Source: Amycolatopsis sp. GM8
GTDB taxonomy: Bacteria > Actinomycetota > Actinomycetes > Mycobacteriales > Pseudonocardiaceae
Assembly: GCF_021653975.1 (NCBI RefSeq)
Contig: NZ_JAJKFK010000001.1
Coordinates: 1,446,477 to 1,510,476 of the forward strand
Length of the DNA: 64,000 nucleotides
Direction: 5' to 3'
The notes under the pieces are model-generated. The model was not told the origin of the DNA and ran no database searches. It saw nothing but the letters and a program-made list of their open reading frames with translations. The translations under genes and the position numbers were made by a program. Below, piece after piece: positions 1-9,712 of the stretch (positions within the stretch are counted from its first letter, which is position 1; each line of letters opens with the position of its first letter).

Positions 1-498
1 GGCCTGCCAGCCGAACGCACCCAGCACGACGATCGCCCGCAACGTCGGCTTCAGCAGGTCCAGTTCATGTTCCAGCCAGGGACGGCAGTTGTCGCGCTCC
101 GCGGGCGTCGGTTTGTTGGCCGGCGGCGCGCAGTGCACGGGCGCGGTGATCCGGGTGCCGTACAACTCCAGACCGTCGCCGCGGCGAACGGAAGTCGGCT
201 GCGAAGCCAGGCCCACGTCGTACAGGGCTTGGAACAGCACGTCGCCGGACCGGTCGCCGGTGAACATGCGGCCCGTCCGGTTGCCGCCGTGCGCCGCGGG
301 CGCGAGGCCGACGATCGCCAGCGCGGCGTCCGCCGGTCCGATGCCGGGGACGGGTCTGCCCCAATACTCCTCGTTCGCGTAGGCCGCCCGTTTCGTCCGG
401 GCGACCTCCTCCCGCCAGGCGACCAGGCGCGGGCAGCGGCGGCATTCGCTGACCTGTTGGTCGAGCTGCGCGATCGTGTCCGGCCTGATCTTTGTCAC
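1..498 (-). CDS. Uracil-DNA glycosylase, family 5 (UdgB type), 3' end cut by window
   Basis: Removes uracil and related deaminated bases from DNA in base excision repair. The 166 visible residues start at a GTG ([12 protein letters not shown]). They carry a cysteine pair (SECRRCP) expected of the iron-sulfur cluster of family 4/5 enzymes, and the family 5 signature [16 protein letters not shown] followed by [24 protein letters not shown] and an [12 protein letters not shown] stretch follow as in the family. The C-terminus, including the rest of the catalytic fold and the last cluster ligands, lies beyond position 1. It is divergent from the S10 peptidase gene, and the two starts are about 20 bp apart. 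The motif match makes the family assignment firm; the start is inferred. Confidence 0.88.
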   Translation of the reverse strand, partial: MTKIRPDTIAQLDQQVSECRRCPRLVAWREEVARTKRAAYANEEYWGRPVPGIGPADAALAIVGLAPAAHGGNRTGRMFTGDRSGDVLFQALYDVGLASQPTSVRRGDGLELYGTRITAPVHCAPPANKPTPAERDNCRPWLEHELDLLKPTLRAIVVLGAFGWQA

Positions 499-520
499 AC
501 CTCCACAGTATGTTGAGCCC

Positions 521-1993
521 ATGGCCGACACCCCGGAAGAGGAGTCCGACGACAAGAAGGCTCCTGAGCCGAGCGATGACCTGGTGACAACTGGGCACAC
601 GCTCACCGTCGAGGGCCGCGAGTTCGCCTACACGGCGCGCACCGGCCGCATCGTCCTGCGTAAGGAGGTGTTGACGGACGGCAAGTTCGAGGGCCACCAG
701 GCCAAGGCGGAGGTGTTCCTCACCTCGTACACGCTGGACGACGCCGAGCCCGGCGACCGGCCGGTCACGTTCGCGTTCAACGGCGGTCCCGGATCGGCGA
801 GCGTGTGGCTGCACATGGGTCTACTCGGCCCGCGGCGGGCGGTGTCCGGCGACGTAGACTCCCCCGAACCGCCCCCGTACCGGCTGGTCGACAACCCGGA
901 AACCCTGCTCGCGCACAGCGACCTGGTGTTCATCGATCCGGTCTCCACCGGGTACTCGCGCGCGACGAAAGGCGAGAAACCCAAGGAGTACCTGGGTTTC
1001 ACGCCGGACATCGAGTCGGTCGGCGAGATCATCCGGCTGTGGACCTCGCGCAACGGCCGCTGGCTTTCGCCGAAGTTCCTCGCGGGCGAGTCCTACGGCA
1101 CGCTCCGGGCAGCGGCGCTCGCGGCGCATCTGCAGGAGCGGCATGGGATGTACCTCAACGGGTTGATGCTGATCAGCAGCGTCCTCGACATGGGCACGAT
1201 CCGGTTCACCGAGGGCAACGACAAGCCGTTCCCGCTGTACGTGCCGACCTACGCCGCCATCGCGCACTACCACGGCCGGCATGGCGACCGCCCGCTCGAC
1301 GACGTGCTCGCCGACGCCGAGGAGTTCGCCGCGCGCGAGCTGCCGTACGCGCTCGACCGTGGCGCGCGCCTGACGCCGGAGGAGCGCACCGCGGCGGTGC
1401 AGACGCTCGCCTCGCTCACCGGGCTTGAAGAGTCCTATGTGGACAGGGTGAACCTGCGCATCGAACACATCCGGTTCTTCACGGAACTGTTGCGGGACCG
1501 GGGTTTGACGACGGGGCGAATGGACGGCCGGTTCACCACGTGGGAGCCGGACGGCGGCCGCGAGCAGATGAGCGACGACGCGTCGATCTCCCGGATCATC
1601 GGCGCCTATTCGGCCGCGTTCAACCATTACGTGCGCACCGAGCTCGAATACGAAAACGACCTGCCGTACGAGATCCTGTCGATGGACGTCGTGCGCGACT
1701 GGTCCTATTCCGATTTCGAGGGCCGCGCGGTGTCCTCTGTGGACGCACTCGGCTCGGCGATGCGGGCGAACCCGCACCTGAAGGTGCACGTCGCGCTGGG
1801 CTACTACGACGGCGCCACGCCGTACTACGCGGCCGAGCACGTGCTGGCACGCTTGCAGATCCCGGAAGAGCTGCGGGAGAACGTCGAGTCGGCGTACTAC
1901 CCGGCCGGGCACATGATGTACGTCCACGAGCCCTCGCGCGTCCAGCAGTCGGCCGATCTCAGGGCGTTCATCGCGAGCAGTTCGAACAGGTAG
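521..1993 (+). CDS. S10 family serine carboxypeptidase
   Basis: A 490-residue alpha/beta-hydrolase peptidase expected to remove C-terminal residues from peptides. The oxyanion segment [15 protein letters not shown], the nucleophile motif GESYGT (Ser191), a late aspartate in [10 protein letters not shown] and a histidine in [11 protein letters not shown] form the S10 catalytic set. No signal peptide is visible: the N-terminus ([17 protein letters not shown]) is acidic and looks cytoplasmic. An in-frame GTG at 476 would overlap the divergent glycosylase gene, so the ATG at 521 is preferred. No strong Shine-Dalgarno precedes it, so the transcript may be nearly leaderless. Bacterial S10 enzymes have few known substrates. 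Confidence 0.9.
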   Translation: MADTPEEESDDKKAPEPSDDLVTTGHTLTVEGREFAYTARTGRIVLRKEVLTDGKFEGHQAKAEVFLTSYTLDDAEPGDRPVTFAFNGGPGSASVWLHMGLLGPRRAVSGDVDSPEPPPYRLVDNPETLLAHSDLVFIDPVSTGYSRATKGEKPKEYLGFTPDIESVGEIIRLWTSRNGRWLSPKFLAGESYGTLRAAALAAHLQERHGMYLNGLMLISSVLDMGTIRFTEGNDKPFPLYVPTYAAIAHYHGRHGDRPLDDVLADAEEFAARELPYALDRGARLTPEERTAAVQTLASLTGLEESYVDRVNLRIEHIRFFTELLRDRGLTTGRMDGRFTTWEPDGGREQMSDDASISRIIGAYSAAFNHYVRTELEYENDLPYEILSMDVVRDWSYSDFEGRAVSSVDALGSAMRANPHLKVHVALGYYDGATPYYAAEHVLARLQIPEELRENVESAYYPAGHMMYVHEPSRVQQSADLRAFIASSSNR

Positions 1994-2187
1994 CCGTCTG
2001 GCCGAGGCTGGACGGGAATCGGACAAACGTGGGACCGAAGGGCCATCGCTCCGAGCGGGCTGGTCCCATGGCCCCTACCTGTTCCGGCCGTCACCGACTG
2101 CTGTGGGCATAACTACACGCCCAGCGCGCCGCCTGGCTGCACGTGCCGGAAGGTCAGCAGATCACGCTCAAGGTGTGACCACGGCCG
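1994..2187. other. Intergenic stretch with DosR-like boxes and an orphan coding tail
   Basis: Two sequences resemble the DosR/DevR box core: GGGACCGAAGGGCC at about 2030 and GGTCCCATGGCCC at about 2062. About 40 bp later, 2113-2178 reads as a plausible protein tail (LHAQRAAWLHVPEGQQITLKV, stop at 2176) but is closed by an in-frame TAA at 2110. This would fit a DosR-type promoter whose gene was deleted except for its last codons. Resemblance was judged by eye only. Confidence 0.25.
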
Positions 2188-2649
2188 TTAGCGCACGCCC
2201 GTCTCGTCGACGGTGAGGGACGCTTGCGGGCCACCGCCGCCGCAGGTGGGGCCGTTGGGGTACAACAACTTCGGCGTCACGGTCACCGTCTCGCCGGCGA
2301 ACGTCGCTTGCACCGGAGCGGCGGGAAGGTCCGGAATCGTGGCGAATCCGGTCTTCCCGCCGGTTTCCCGCATGTGCGCCGTGCACGCGTCATCGGGGCC
2401 GGTGCCGGTGCAGCTCGTCTCGGCAGCCGCCGTCGCCGCGTGAAGCTGGACCTGGTACGTGTGGCACGAACCGTTCCAGCACGCGTCCAGGCTTGTCGTG
2501 TCCATGAACCGCGCGGCGACCGCCGGCGCGATCTGCACGCCGATACCCACCGGCGTGCCGATCCCGGTGCACGGCTGTCCGGGAGCGCCGGCCTGAGTCC
2601 CACAGGCCGCGAGAACCACCATCAGCAGCAACAGCGTCAGTCTCCGCAT
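2188..2649 (-). CDS. Putative lipoprotein of unknown function
   Basis: A 153-residue protein beginning MRRLTLLLLMVVLAACGTQ, a textbook lipoprotein signal with lipobox LAAC, so it should be lipid-anchored outside the membrane. The mature part has several cysteines (QPCTG, DACWNGSCHTYQ, ETSCTG, DDACTAH, GPTCGGGG) that could form disulfides. I do not recognise a family. It begins about 37 bp after the stop of the subtilase gene on the same strand, so the two may be co-transcribed. Confidence 0.72.
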   Translation of the reverse strand: MRRLTLLLLMVVLAACGTQAGAPGQPCTGIGTPVGIGVQIAPAVAARFMDTTSLDACWNGSCHTYQVQLHAATAAAETSCTGTGPDDACTAHMRETGGKTGFATIPDLPAAPVQATFAGETVTVTPKLLYPNGPTCGGGGPQASLTVDETGVR

Positions 2650-2686
2650 GACTGATGGACGTCCGGCGCTCCCGGATCGGTTGCAC

Positions 2687-4402
2687 TCAGCCCCGGACGT
2701 ACGGCGAACCGTGCGTCACGGCGGCGTAGGCGTCGACGGCACCGTTGCCGTAGAAGCCGTTGAACTCCGGCGTACCATTGCAAGTCGCGGTGAACGACGC
2801 GTCGCGGCCCTCGTCGAGGTAATCGAATGTCCGCGGAACCGGGCACGCGATCGGCGCGGCGGTCCCTTCGATCACCCGCTGCACGGCGTCCGGGCTCAGC
2901 CCGAACCCACCATGGCTCGCCTTGCCGTACTGCGAAACGATCAGCGCGGCGACCCCCGTCGCGTGCGGCGTGGCCATCGAAGTCCCTTGCAGGAACTGGT
3001 AATAGCCCACCCGACCATCCGCCGCGACCGCCTTCTGCACGCCGAGCGCGGCCCCGTCCGGGGTCACGTTGCCCGCCGCGTCGATGTTGCCCTCCGCGAC
3101 CCCGACGTTCTTCGGGTACGCCGACAGGATCTCGTTTTCGTTGGTGCGGTACCAATCCGTGCCGAACCCGTCGCGGAAGTACCCGCCCGGCGCCGAAACG
3201 GAGATCTGCTCGGTGCCGTAGTTCGAGTAGTCGGCCTTCGCCCCGGACGGGCCGAACGCGCCGACGCCGATCGTATGCGGCCCCTCGGTGGGCAGCGACA
3301 GGCAGCTCGCGTTGTCGATGGTGCGGGGATGCGTCGACGCGGCCGGGTAGTCCGGGCTGGTCGTGTCGGGCTGCGGCGCGCCGAGGTCGGTGTGCTGGTT
3401 GCCCAGCGCGACGACCGACGTGACGCCCTTGCGGTAGGCGTAGTTCAGCGCCCGGTTGACGGCTTCGGTGATGGTCCGCTGTTCGAGCTTCTCGGCCTGC
3501 GAGTCGGCCGGGTTGTTCGCGCAGTTGTAGAGCCACGGGTCGACGTAGAACGACATGTTCACCACGTCGATCCCCGCGTCACCGGCATAGGTCAGCGCGT
3601 CGACGGTCGGCTGCAGGAAGAAGAAACCCGAGTCCTGACCGGCGCGGACGTTGACGATCGTGACGTTCGGGGCGACGCCGGAAACGCCGAAACCGTTGGC
3701 GGCAGCGGCAATCGTGCCGGCGACGTGGGTGCCGTGACCATTGTCGTCGTGGTTGGCGGGGTCGACGCAGCCGCGGTATTCGCACGGCCCGTCGACGACA
3801 GCGCCGGTCTCGTCGGTGGGGATGTCGCGGGTGAAGTTGCGGGAGTCGGCGGCGTCGAAGTTCGGCGCGATGTCGGGGTGTGAGCCGTCGACACCGGTGT
3901 CGATGATGCCGACCTTGACACGCTTGTCGCCGGCCTGGACCGTGCGCGCGAGGTCCGAACGAGTGGATTTGAGGCCCCACAACTGGTCGTCGAGCGGGTC
4001 CGTGCCGACGGGCTTCGGGGCGGCCGGCTTCTTCTTCGAGGCGCCGTGCTCCTGCTCGGCGCCGGGCTTGGCGGCCGCCCGATCCTTGGGCGCCCGGCCG
4101 ATCGAGGTTGCCTTGGCCGCACCGTAAATGGCACGGTCGGCCGAGACGCGTTCGGTGAATCCGTTGGCCGGTGCGCTGGCGGTGATCAGCCCGACGGCGC
4201 TGTTGGTGTGCACCACTGTGCCGCCCGCGTCGCGGATGGCCTGTTCGGCGGCGGCGACGCTCTGCCCCTCGGCCGCCAGGACGGTGAATTCCGTTGTCTC
4301 GCCGGAAAGCCGCGGTTGTGCCACGGCGGCCGGCCCGGCCACCACGATGCCGCCGATCAGCGGTATCGCGAGCACAGCGATGAGTAATCTGGATCTTCTC
4401 AA
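2687..4402 (-). CDS. Secreted subtilisin-like serine protease (S8)
   Basis: A 571-residue exported protease. The order is: signal peptide (RRSRLLIAVLAIPLIGG...AVAQP), an I9-like propeptide region to about residue 100, a charged alanine/lysine-rich linker, then the S8 catalytic domain. The triad is visible: Asp169 in VGIIDTGVDGSHPD, His223 in NGHGTHVAGT and Ser475 in GTSMATPHATG. The oxyanion Asn is in VVALGNQHTD. Paired cysteines (PCEYRGC) suggest a disulfide-stabilised surface loop. The start is set to TTG at 4402 because GAGGAG lies 8 nt upstream and the signal peptide then begins with basic residues. A start at 4423 would place acidic residues (AEEEL) before the signal. Confidence 0.9.
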   Translation of the reverse strand: MRRSRLLIAVLAIPLIGGIVVAGPAAVAQPRLSGETTEFTVLAAEGQSVAAAEQAIRDAGGTVVHTNSAVGLITASAPANGFTERVSADRAIYGAAKATSIGRAPKDRAAAKPGAEQEHGASKKKPAAPKPVGTDPLDDQLWGLKSTRSDLARTVQAGDKRVKVGIIDTGVDGSHPDIAPNFDAADSRNFTRDIPTDETGAVVDGPCEYRGCVDPANHDDNGHGTHVAGTIAAAANGFGVSGVAPNVTIVNVRAGQDSGFFFLQPTVDALTYAGDAGIDVVNMSFYVDPWLYNCANNPADSQAEKLEQRTITEAVNRALNYAYRKGVTSVVALGNQHTDLGAPQPDTTSPDYPAASTHPRTIDNASCLSLPTEGPHTIGVGAFGPSGAKADYSNYGTEQISVSAPGGYFRDGFGTDWYRTNENEILSAYPKNVGVAEGNIDAAGNVTPDGAALGVQKAVAADGRVGYYQFLQGTSMATPHATGVAALIVSQYGKASHGGFGLSPDAVQRVIEGTAAPIACPVPRTFDYLDEGRDASFTATCNGTPEFNGFYGNGAVDAYAAVTHGSPYVRG

Positions 4403-4461
4403 GATCAGCTCCTCCTCAGCCAAGAATGAGGAGGAACATACCTAAGGTTTTGGTAAAGCGG

Positions 4462-4485
4462 AACGAAAACCCGACTAAAGTCAGG
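4462..4485 (-). terminator. Intrinsic terminator at the end of the ppx gene
   Basis: On the minus strand CCTGACT-TT-AGTCGGG forms a 7-bp stem with one mismatch and is followed by TTTTCGTT. The left arm includes the ppx stop codon. It separates the eno-ppx operon from the downstream subtilase gene. The stem is short, so strength is uncertain. Confidence 0.45.
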
Positions 4486-5440
4486 CCAGCGAAAGCGCGA
4501 TACCGTCGAGGATGTCGTGCTCGCTGACGACGAGTTCCGCCGGGCCGCCGCGCTCCGCCAGTTGCTCGGCGAGCACTCGCACGATGAGCGCGCCGCCGCC
4601 GATGACGTCGACGCGGCCCGGGTGGATGACCGGGTTCGCCGCCCTGGCCTCATGATCCTCGCCGAGCAACCGGTCCGAGACCTCGAAGAGCTGAGCCTGC
4701 GACAGGCGGGAGAGGTGGGTGCGCTCGGAGTCGTACTCCGGCAGCTTCTGCGCCACGGCCGACAACGTCGTCACCGTCCCGGCGACCCCGATCCACGTCT
4801 TCGCCTTCGCCTTCGCGACATCAACCGCGTCGAAAGCCTGCTCCAGCACCCCGGTGGCGAACTCGCGAGCGGCGGCGATCTCGTCCGTGGTGGGCGGATC
4901 CGACCGCAGGGCCCGCTCGGTGATCCGCACGCAGCCGACGTCGACCGACTTCGCCGCGGTCACCGTCGCGCGCTGACCGTCCCAATCGCCGAGTACGAGT
5001 TCCGTCGACCCGCCGCCCACGTCGACCACGAGGAACGGGCCGTCGTCGGGATCCTGCTCCCCGACCGCGCCGGTGAACGACAGCCGCGCCTCTTCGTCGC
5101 CGCTGATGACCTCGGCCTCGACGCCGAGAGTTTCCCTTGTCATGGCGAAGAACTCGTCGCGGTTGCGGGCGTCGCGGGTGGCCGAGGTGGCGACCATACG
5201 CACGCGCTCGACGCCCTTGCGCCGCGCGGCGATCGTGTAGTCGGCGAGCGCGGCGCGGGTGCGCTCCAGCGCTTCGGGCGCCAGCTCGCCGGTCGCGTCG
5301 ACGCCCTGCCCGAGCCGCACGATGCGCATCTCGCGGTGCAGGTCACGCAGGTCGACGGTGCCGTCGTCGCGATGCGTCAGCTCGGCGACGAGCAGGCGGA
5401 TGGAGTTCGTTCCACAGTCGATCGCGGCAACTCGGGGCAT
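4481..5440 (-). CDS. ppx: Ppx/GppA family exopolyphosphatase / guanosine pentaphosphatase
   Basis: A 319-residue member of the ASKHA-fold phosphatases that release phosphate from polyphosphate or convert pppGpp to ppGpp. The first phosphate loop AAIDCGTNSIRLLVAE is at the N-terminus, and the second (VVDVGGGSTELVLG) lies near residue 140, between them giving the nucleotide site. Actinobacteria usually have two short Ppx proteins of this size without a C-terminal HD domain. It follows the DUF501 gene by 9 bp in the order eno-ftsB-DUF501-ppx, which is conserved in actinobacteria. Which substrate it prefers cannot be read from the sequence. Confidence 0.9.
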   Translation of the reverse strand: MPRVAAIDCGTNSIRLLVAELTHRDDGTVDLRDLHREMRIVRLGQGVDATGELAPEALERTRAALADYTIAARRKGVERVRMVATSATRDARNRDEFFAMTRETLGVEAEVISGDEEARLSFTGAVGEQDPDDGPFLVVDVGGGSTELVLGDWDGQRATVTAAKSVDVGCVRITERALRSDPPTTDEIAAAREFATGVLEQAFDAVDVAKAKAKTWIGVAGTVTTLSAVAQKLPEYDSERTHLSRLSQAQLFEVSDRLLGEDHEARAANPVIHPGRVDVIGGGALIVRVLAEQLAERGGPAELVVSEHDILDGIALSLA

Positions 5441-5449
5441 GCGCCGAGC

Positions 5450-5944
5450 TTAGGGGATCACCGGGGCACAGTCGCCCGACGGCCAGTCCGGGCGAAGCAG
5501 CTCCACCGTCTCGTCGCCGAATGGGTTCACACCAGGGCCGCAGGCGAGGGTATGCGCGAGATGGACGTGCAGGCACTTGACGCGCCCCGGCATCCCGCCC
5601 GCGGTGACCTGGTGCCCGAGCGGTTCGATGGCGTCCCGCTGGGCCAGGTACGACTCGTGGGCGCGCTGGTACGCCGCGGCCAGCTCGTCGTCGACCGCGA
5701 GGCGATCGGTCATCTCCTTCATCAGACCGGACGCTTCGAGTCGCCCGACGAGCGACGCCAGGCGCGGGCAGGTGAGGTAGTAGAGCGTGGGAAACGGAGT
5801 GCCGTTCTCGAGCCGTGGACTGGTCTGTACCACTGCGGGATGGCCACTGGGGCAGCGCGCCGCGATCGCCCGCAGCGCGCGCGGCGGGCGGCCGAGCTGC
5901 TGCGCGATCGTCTCCCGGTCGGCCTCGGTCACCGGCTCGAACAT
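5450..5944 (-). CDS. DUF501 domain protein
   Basis: A 164-residue protein of the actinobacterial DUF501 family (MFEPVTEADRETIAQQLGR, then RCPSGHPAVVQTSPRLENGT, FPTLYYLTCPRL, and late GMPGRVKCLHVHLAHTLACG). Conserved cysteines and histidines (RCPSGHP, CLHVHLAH) look like a metal or active site, but no activity is established. The ATG at 5944 follows GTGGAG at a workable distance; a longer frame upstream is only the antisense shadow of ftsB. It sits between ftsB and ppx, a linkage that is strongly conserved. Confidence 0.88.
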   Translation of the reverse strand: MFEPVTEADRETIAQQLGRPPRALRAIAARCPSGHPAVVQTSPRLENGTPFPTLYYLTCPRLASLVGRLEASGLMKEMTDRLAVDDELAAAYQRAHESYLAQRDAIEPLGHQVTAGGMPGRVKCLHVHLAHTLACGPGVNPFGDETVELLRPDWPSGDCAPVIP

Positions 5945-5976
5945 CGTCTCCACGACACCATTGTCGCAAGCTCGGT

Positions 5977-6516
5977 TCAGTGCCCGACCGTGGACCAGAG
6001 CTGCTGGTACCAGGCCGTGTCGCCGGGACCGGCCTGGCGCTGCGCCAGCTGCTGCTGCCCCTGCGGGGTGTCCTCGGGCAGCTGCACGAGATACGGCGTC
6101 TCGCCGGGCATCACGTATCGCAGCCGTTTCCGGGCCTCGGCCTCGACCTGCGCCGGGTCGTTGAGCGCCGCCTGCCGCGCCTGCAGCTGGCTGACCTCGT
6201 CGCGCAGCTGTGCCTGGCGCTGCTCCTGCTGGGAGATCTCGCCCCGTTGGCTCAGGTAGGTCCGCAGCGGCACGGCGAGCGTGAACGCCAGCGCGCACAC
6301 CACGATCGCGATCACCGCGGCCCGCCGGGTGGTGGACATGCCCAGCACCCGGGTCGCCCCGGCGGCTTGCTTGGCGCCGAGGCCGCGGCGCAACCGCGTC
6401 CGGACCGACTCCCGCCGCGCGCGAGCGGGCCGGTCGCGCCGGACGGACTGGCCGTCCGCACGGCGTACCGTGCGGCGGCCCCGTCTGGTGCGCTCCCGGC
6501 CCCCCCGCTGGCTCAT
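5977..6516 (-). CDS. FtsB/DivIC-like septum formation initiator
   Basis: A 179-residue single-pass membrane protein. The N-terminal 55 residues are extremely Arg-rich (RRGRRTVRRADGQSVRRDRP) and presumably cytoplasmic. A transmembrane helix (AAVIAIVVCALAFTLAVPL) follows, then a coiled coil rich in Q/E/R (SQQEQRQAQLRDEVSQLQAR) and the family motif EAEARKRLRYVMPGETPYLV. FtsB homologues join FtsL and FtsQ at the division septum and help activate septal peptidoglycan synthesis. It starts 7 bp after the eno stop, so it is very likely co-transcribed with eno. Confidence 0.88.
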   Translation of the reverse strand: MSQRGGRERTRRGRRTVRRADGQSVRRDRPARARRESVRTRLRRGLGAKQAAGATRVLGMSTTRRAAVIAIVVCALAFTLAVPLRTYLSQRGEISQQEQRQAQLRDEVSQLQARQAALNDPAQVEAEARKRLRYVMPGETPYLVQLPEDTPQGQQQLAQRQAGPGDTAWYQQLWSTVGH

Positions 6517-6523
6517 CGGCCGC

Positions 6524-8342
<1,819 letters not shown>

Positions 8343-8413
8343 CAGATGGGCATCCCGCCCTGTGATCGCACCCCTGCCGAAAGTGGGTGATCCGGGGTAA
8401 CGTCGATCTGACT

Positions 8414-8818
8414 ATGGATGACGAGAACAGGACTCTGGACCATGTCGGCGACAACCGGTTCAAGGCGTTCCGTCAGGCCGAGGCGTTGGTCGAGAACAGA
8501 CGCCCGCTGGACGCGCTGAAGGCACTGCAGCCCGTGCTGGAAGCCGAACCGGACAAACCCAGTGTGCAGCTGCTGGCCGGCCGCGCCTACTTCCATTCCG
8601 CCCAGCTCAACCACGCCGAGCAGGCGTTCACGCGGGTGCTGGAGCTCGATCCGTCGGACCACTACGCCCGGTTCGTTCTGGGCCGCACACTGCAGCGCCT
8701 CGGCCGGTTGGTCGAGGCGCTCGGTCAATTACGGATGGCTTGGGCGATGAACCCGGTGCCGGAATACCAGGACGCGCTGTCCGAAGTGAAGGCCCGGGTC
8801 CAGCTCCGCGAGACCTAG
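8414..8818 (+). CDS. Tetratricopeptide-repeat protein
   Basis: A 134-residue all-helical protein with about three TPR units (RQAEALVENRRPLDALKALQ; LLAGRAYFHSAQLNHAEQAF; FVLGRTLQRLGRLVEALGQL). TPRs mediate protein-protein contacts; the partner is unknown. There is no signal or membrane segment, so it is cytoplasmic. The ATG at 8414 is chosen because the residues before it in the open frame look non-coding. The stop codon is immediately followed by the 21-bp repeat array. Confidence 0.82.
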   Translation: MDDENRTLDHVGDNRFKAFRQAEALVENRRPLDALKALQPVLEAEPDKPSVQLLAGRAYFHSAQLNHAEQAFTRVLELDPSDHYARFVLGRTLQRLGRLVEALGQLRMAWAMNPVPEYQDALSEVKARVQLRET

Positions 8819-9107
8819 TCCGCGAGTTCGACACTCGCGACGCCGAGTTCGACGTTCGCGACGCCGAGTCCGACACTGGCGACGCCGAGTCCGACATTCG
8901 TGGAGCCGAATTCAGTGCTCCTCTCCGGCGAGTGCCGACCCCGCGGGCCGACACCTGCCCGAACGTCGAACTCGCGGTCCCGAACGTCGAACTCGCGGTC
9001 CCGAACGTCGGACTCGCCCTACCGAACGTCGGACTCGCCCTACCGAACGTCGAACTCGCCGTACCGAACGTCGGACTCACTGTCGTGAGTGTCGGACTCG
9101 CCGTGGG
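8819..9107. repeat. Inverted array of 21-bp tandem repeats
   Basis: The left half (8823-8906) holds four exact-period 21-bp units beginning CGAGTTCGACACTCGCGAC or a close variant, with a decayed fifth unit after it. The right half (8961-9107) holds seven 21-bp units of the reverse complement type, beginning GAACGTCGAACTCGCGG. About 54 bp of unrelated sequence lies between. A transcript through it could fold into a long multi-stem hairpin. It starts directly after the TPR stop codon and runs about ten codons into the 3' end of the convergent marR-like gene. A bidirectional transcription barrier is a reasonable guess. A second member of the family lies at 16772-16877. Confidence 0.9.
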
Positions 9108-9628
9108 GGTGGTGGCGCGTCGGCCGTGCGGCGTTTGCGTGGGGCCGCGGAGCGGGGCGGCTGCGCGCGCATGTGGTCGCGGACGCGCGTCATGATGTCG
9201 CCGAGGTGGCGCAGATCCTCCTCGGACAACGGGTCGAGCAGCAGGCGGCGGACGTCCCTGACGTGCCCGGGCAGCACCCGGTGGAACAGCTTCCGGCCGT
9301 CCTCCGTGATGGCGACCAGCGTCGCGCGCTCGTCGTCCGGGCTGGGGCCGCGCGTGATGAGCCCGGCCTTCTCCAGCAGACCGGCCTGGTAGGTCAGGCC
9401 GCTGCGGCTGTAGACGACACCATCGGCGAGTGCGGTCATGGTCAGCTGGCCGTCGGCGCCGATGAGCAGGCCCAGGATCTGGAACTGCACCGGGCTGAGG
9501 TTGCCCTCGGCGCGCAGGTGCTGTTCGACCTGGTGCTGCAGCAGGCTGTTCGCTTCGGTGAGCGCGAAATAGGCCGCGAGCTGCCGGGCATCGAGCCCGT
9601 CGCCGGCGTCCTTACCCCGCTCCGTCAT
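9077..9628 (-). CDS. MarR family transcriptional regulator
   Basis: A 183-residue winged-helix regulator. The domain runs from LAAYFALTEANSLLQHQV through the DNA-recognition helix region (TMTALADGVVYSRSGLTYQAGLLEKAGLI) and the wing GPSPDDERATLVAITEDG to a dimerising helix. The ATG at 9628 has GGAGG 5 nt upstream. The C-terminus is an unusual Arg/Pro tail (PRSAAPRKRRTADAPPPPRRVRHSRQ), and its last codons lie in the 21-bp repeat array, so the tail was probably extended by the repeat. It is divergent from a quinone oxidoreductase gene, with two matching palindromes in the gap, so it probably represses both genes. Confidence 0.9.
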   Translation of the reverse strand: MTERGKDAGDGLDARQLAAYFALTEANSLLQHQVEQHLRAEGNLSPVQFQILGLLIGADGQLTMTALADGVVYSRSGLTYQAGLLEKAGLITRGPSPDDERATLVAITEDGRKLFHRVLPGHVRDVRRLLLDPLSEEDLRHLGDIMTRVRDHMRAQPPRSAAPRKRRTADAPPPPRRVRHSRQ

Positions 9629-9642
9629 GCCTCCATCGTATC

Positions 9643-9660
9643 TGCTTTGAAGTCGAAGCA
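9643..9660. promoter_or_regulatory. MarR operator, site 1
   Basis: TGCTTTGAAGTCGAAGCA is an 18-bp imperfect palindrome in the 84-bp gap between the divergent marR-like and oxidoreductase genes, 15 bp upstream of the MarR start. It shares the TGCTT...AAGCA frame with site 2. Binding is inferred. Confidence 0.6.
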
Positions 9661-9677
9661 ATCTCGCGGTAGCCTGG

Positions 9678-9695
9678 TGCTTCAAGTTCAAAGCA
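9678..9695. promoter_or_regulatory. MarR operator, site 2
   Basis: TGCTTCAAGTTCAAAGCA is an 18-bp near-palindrome whose arms match site 1 in opposite order. The centres of the two sites are 35 bp apart, roughly three helical turns. It lies 17 bp before the oxidoreductase start, next to the ribosome-binding site, well placed for repression. Confidence 0.6.
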
Positions 9696-9712
9696 CTTTC
9701 CGAGGAGAGCTC

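Noticed and set aside
8823..9107. CRISPR array
   Set aside because: The 21-bp units are directly adjacent with no unique spacers, and no cas genes are near.
8740..9195. Open frame running through the 21-bp repeats, giving a seven-residue repeat protein
   Set aside because: A 21-bp period keeps any frame open. It overlaps the end of the TPR gene and has no ribosome site, and the repeats change direction in the middle, so a DNA/RNA element is more likely.
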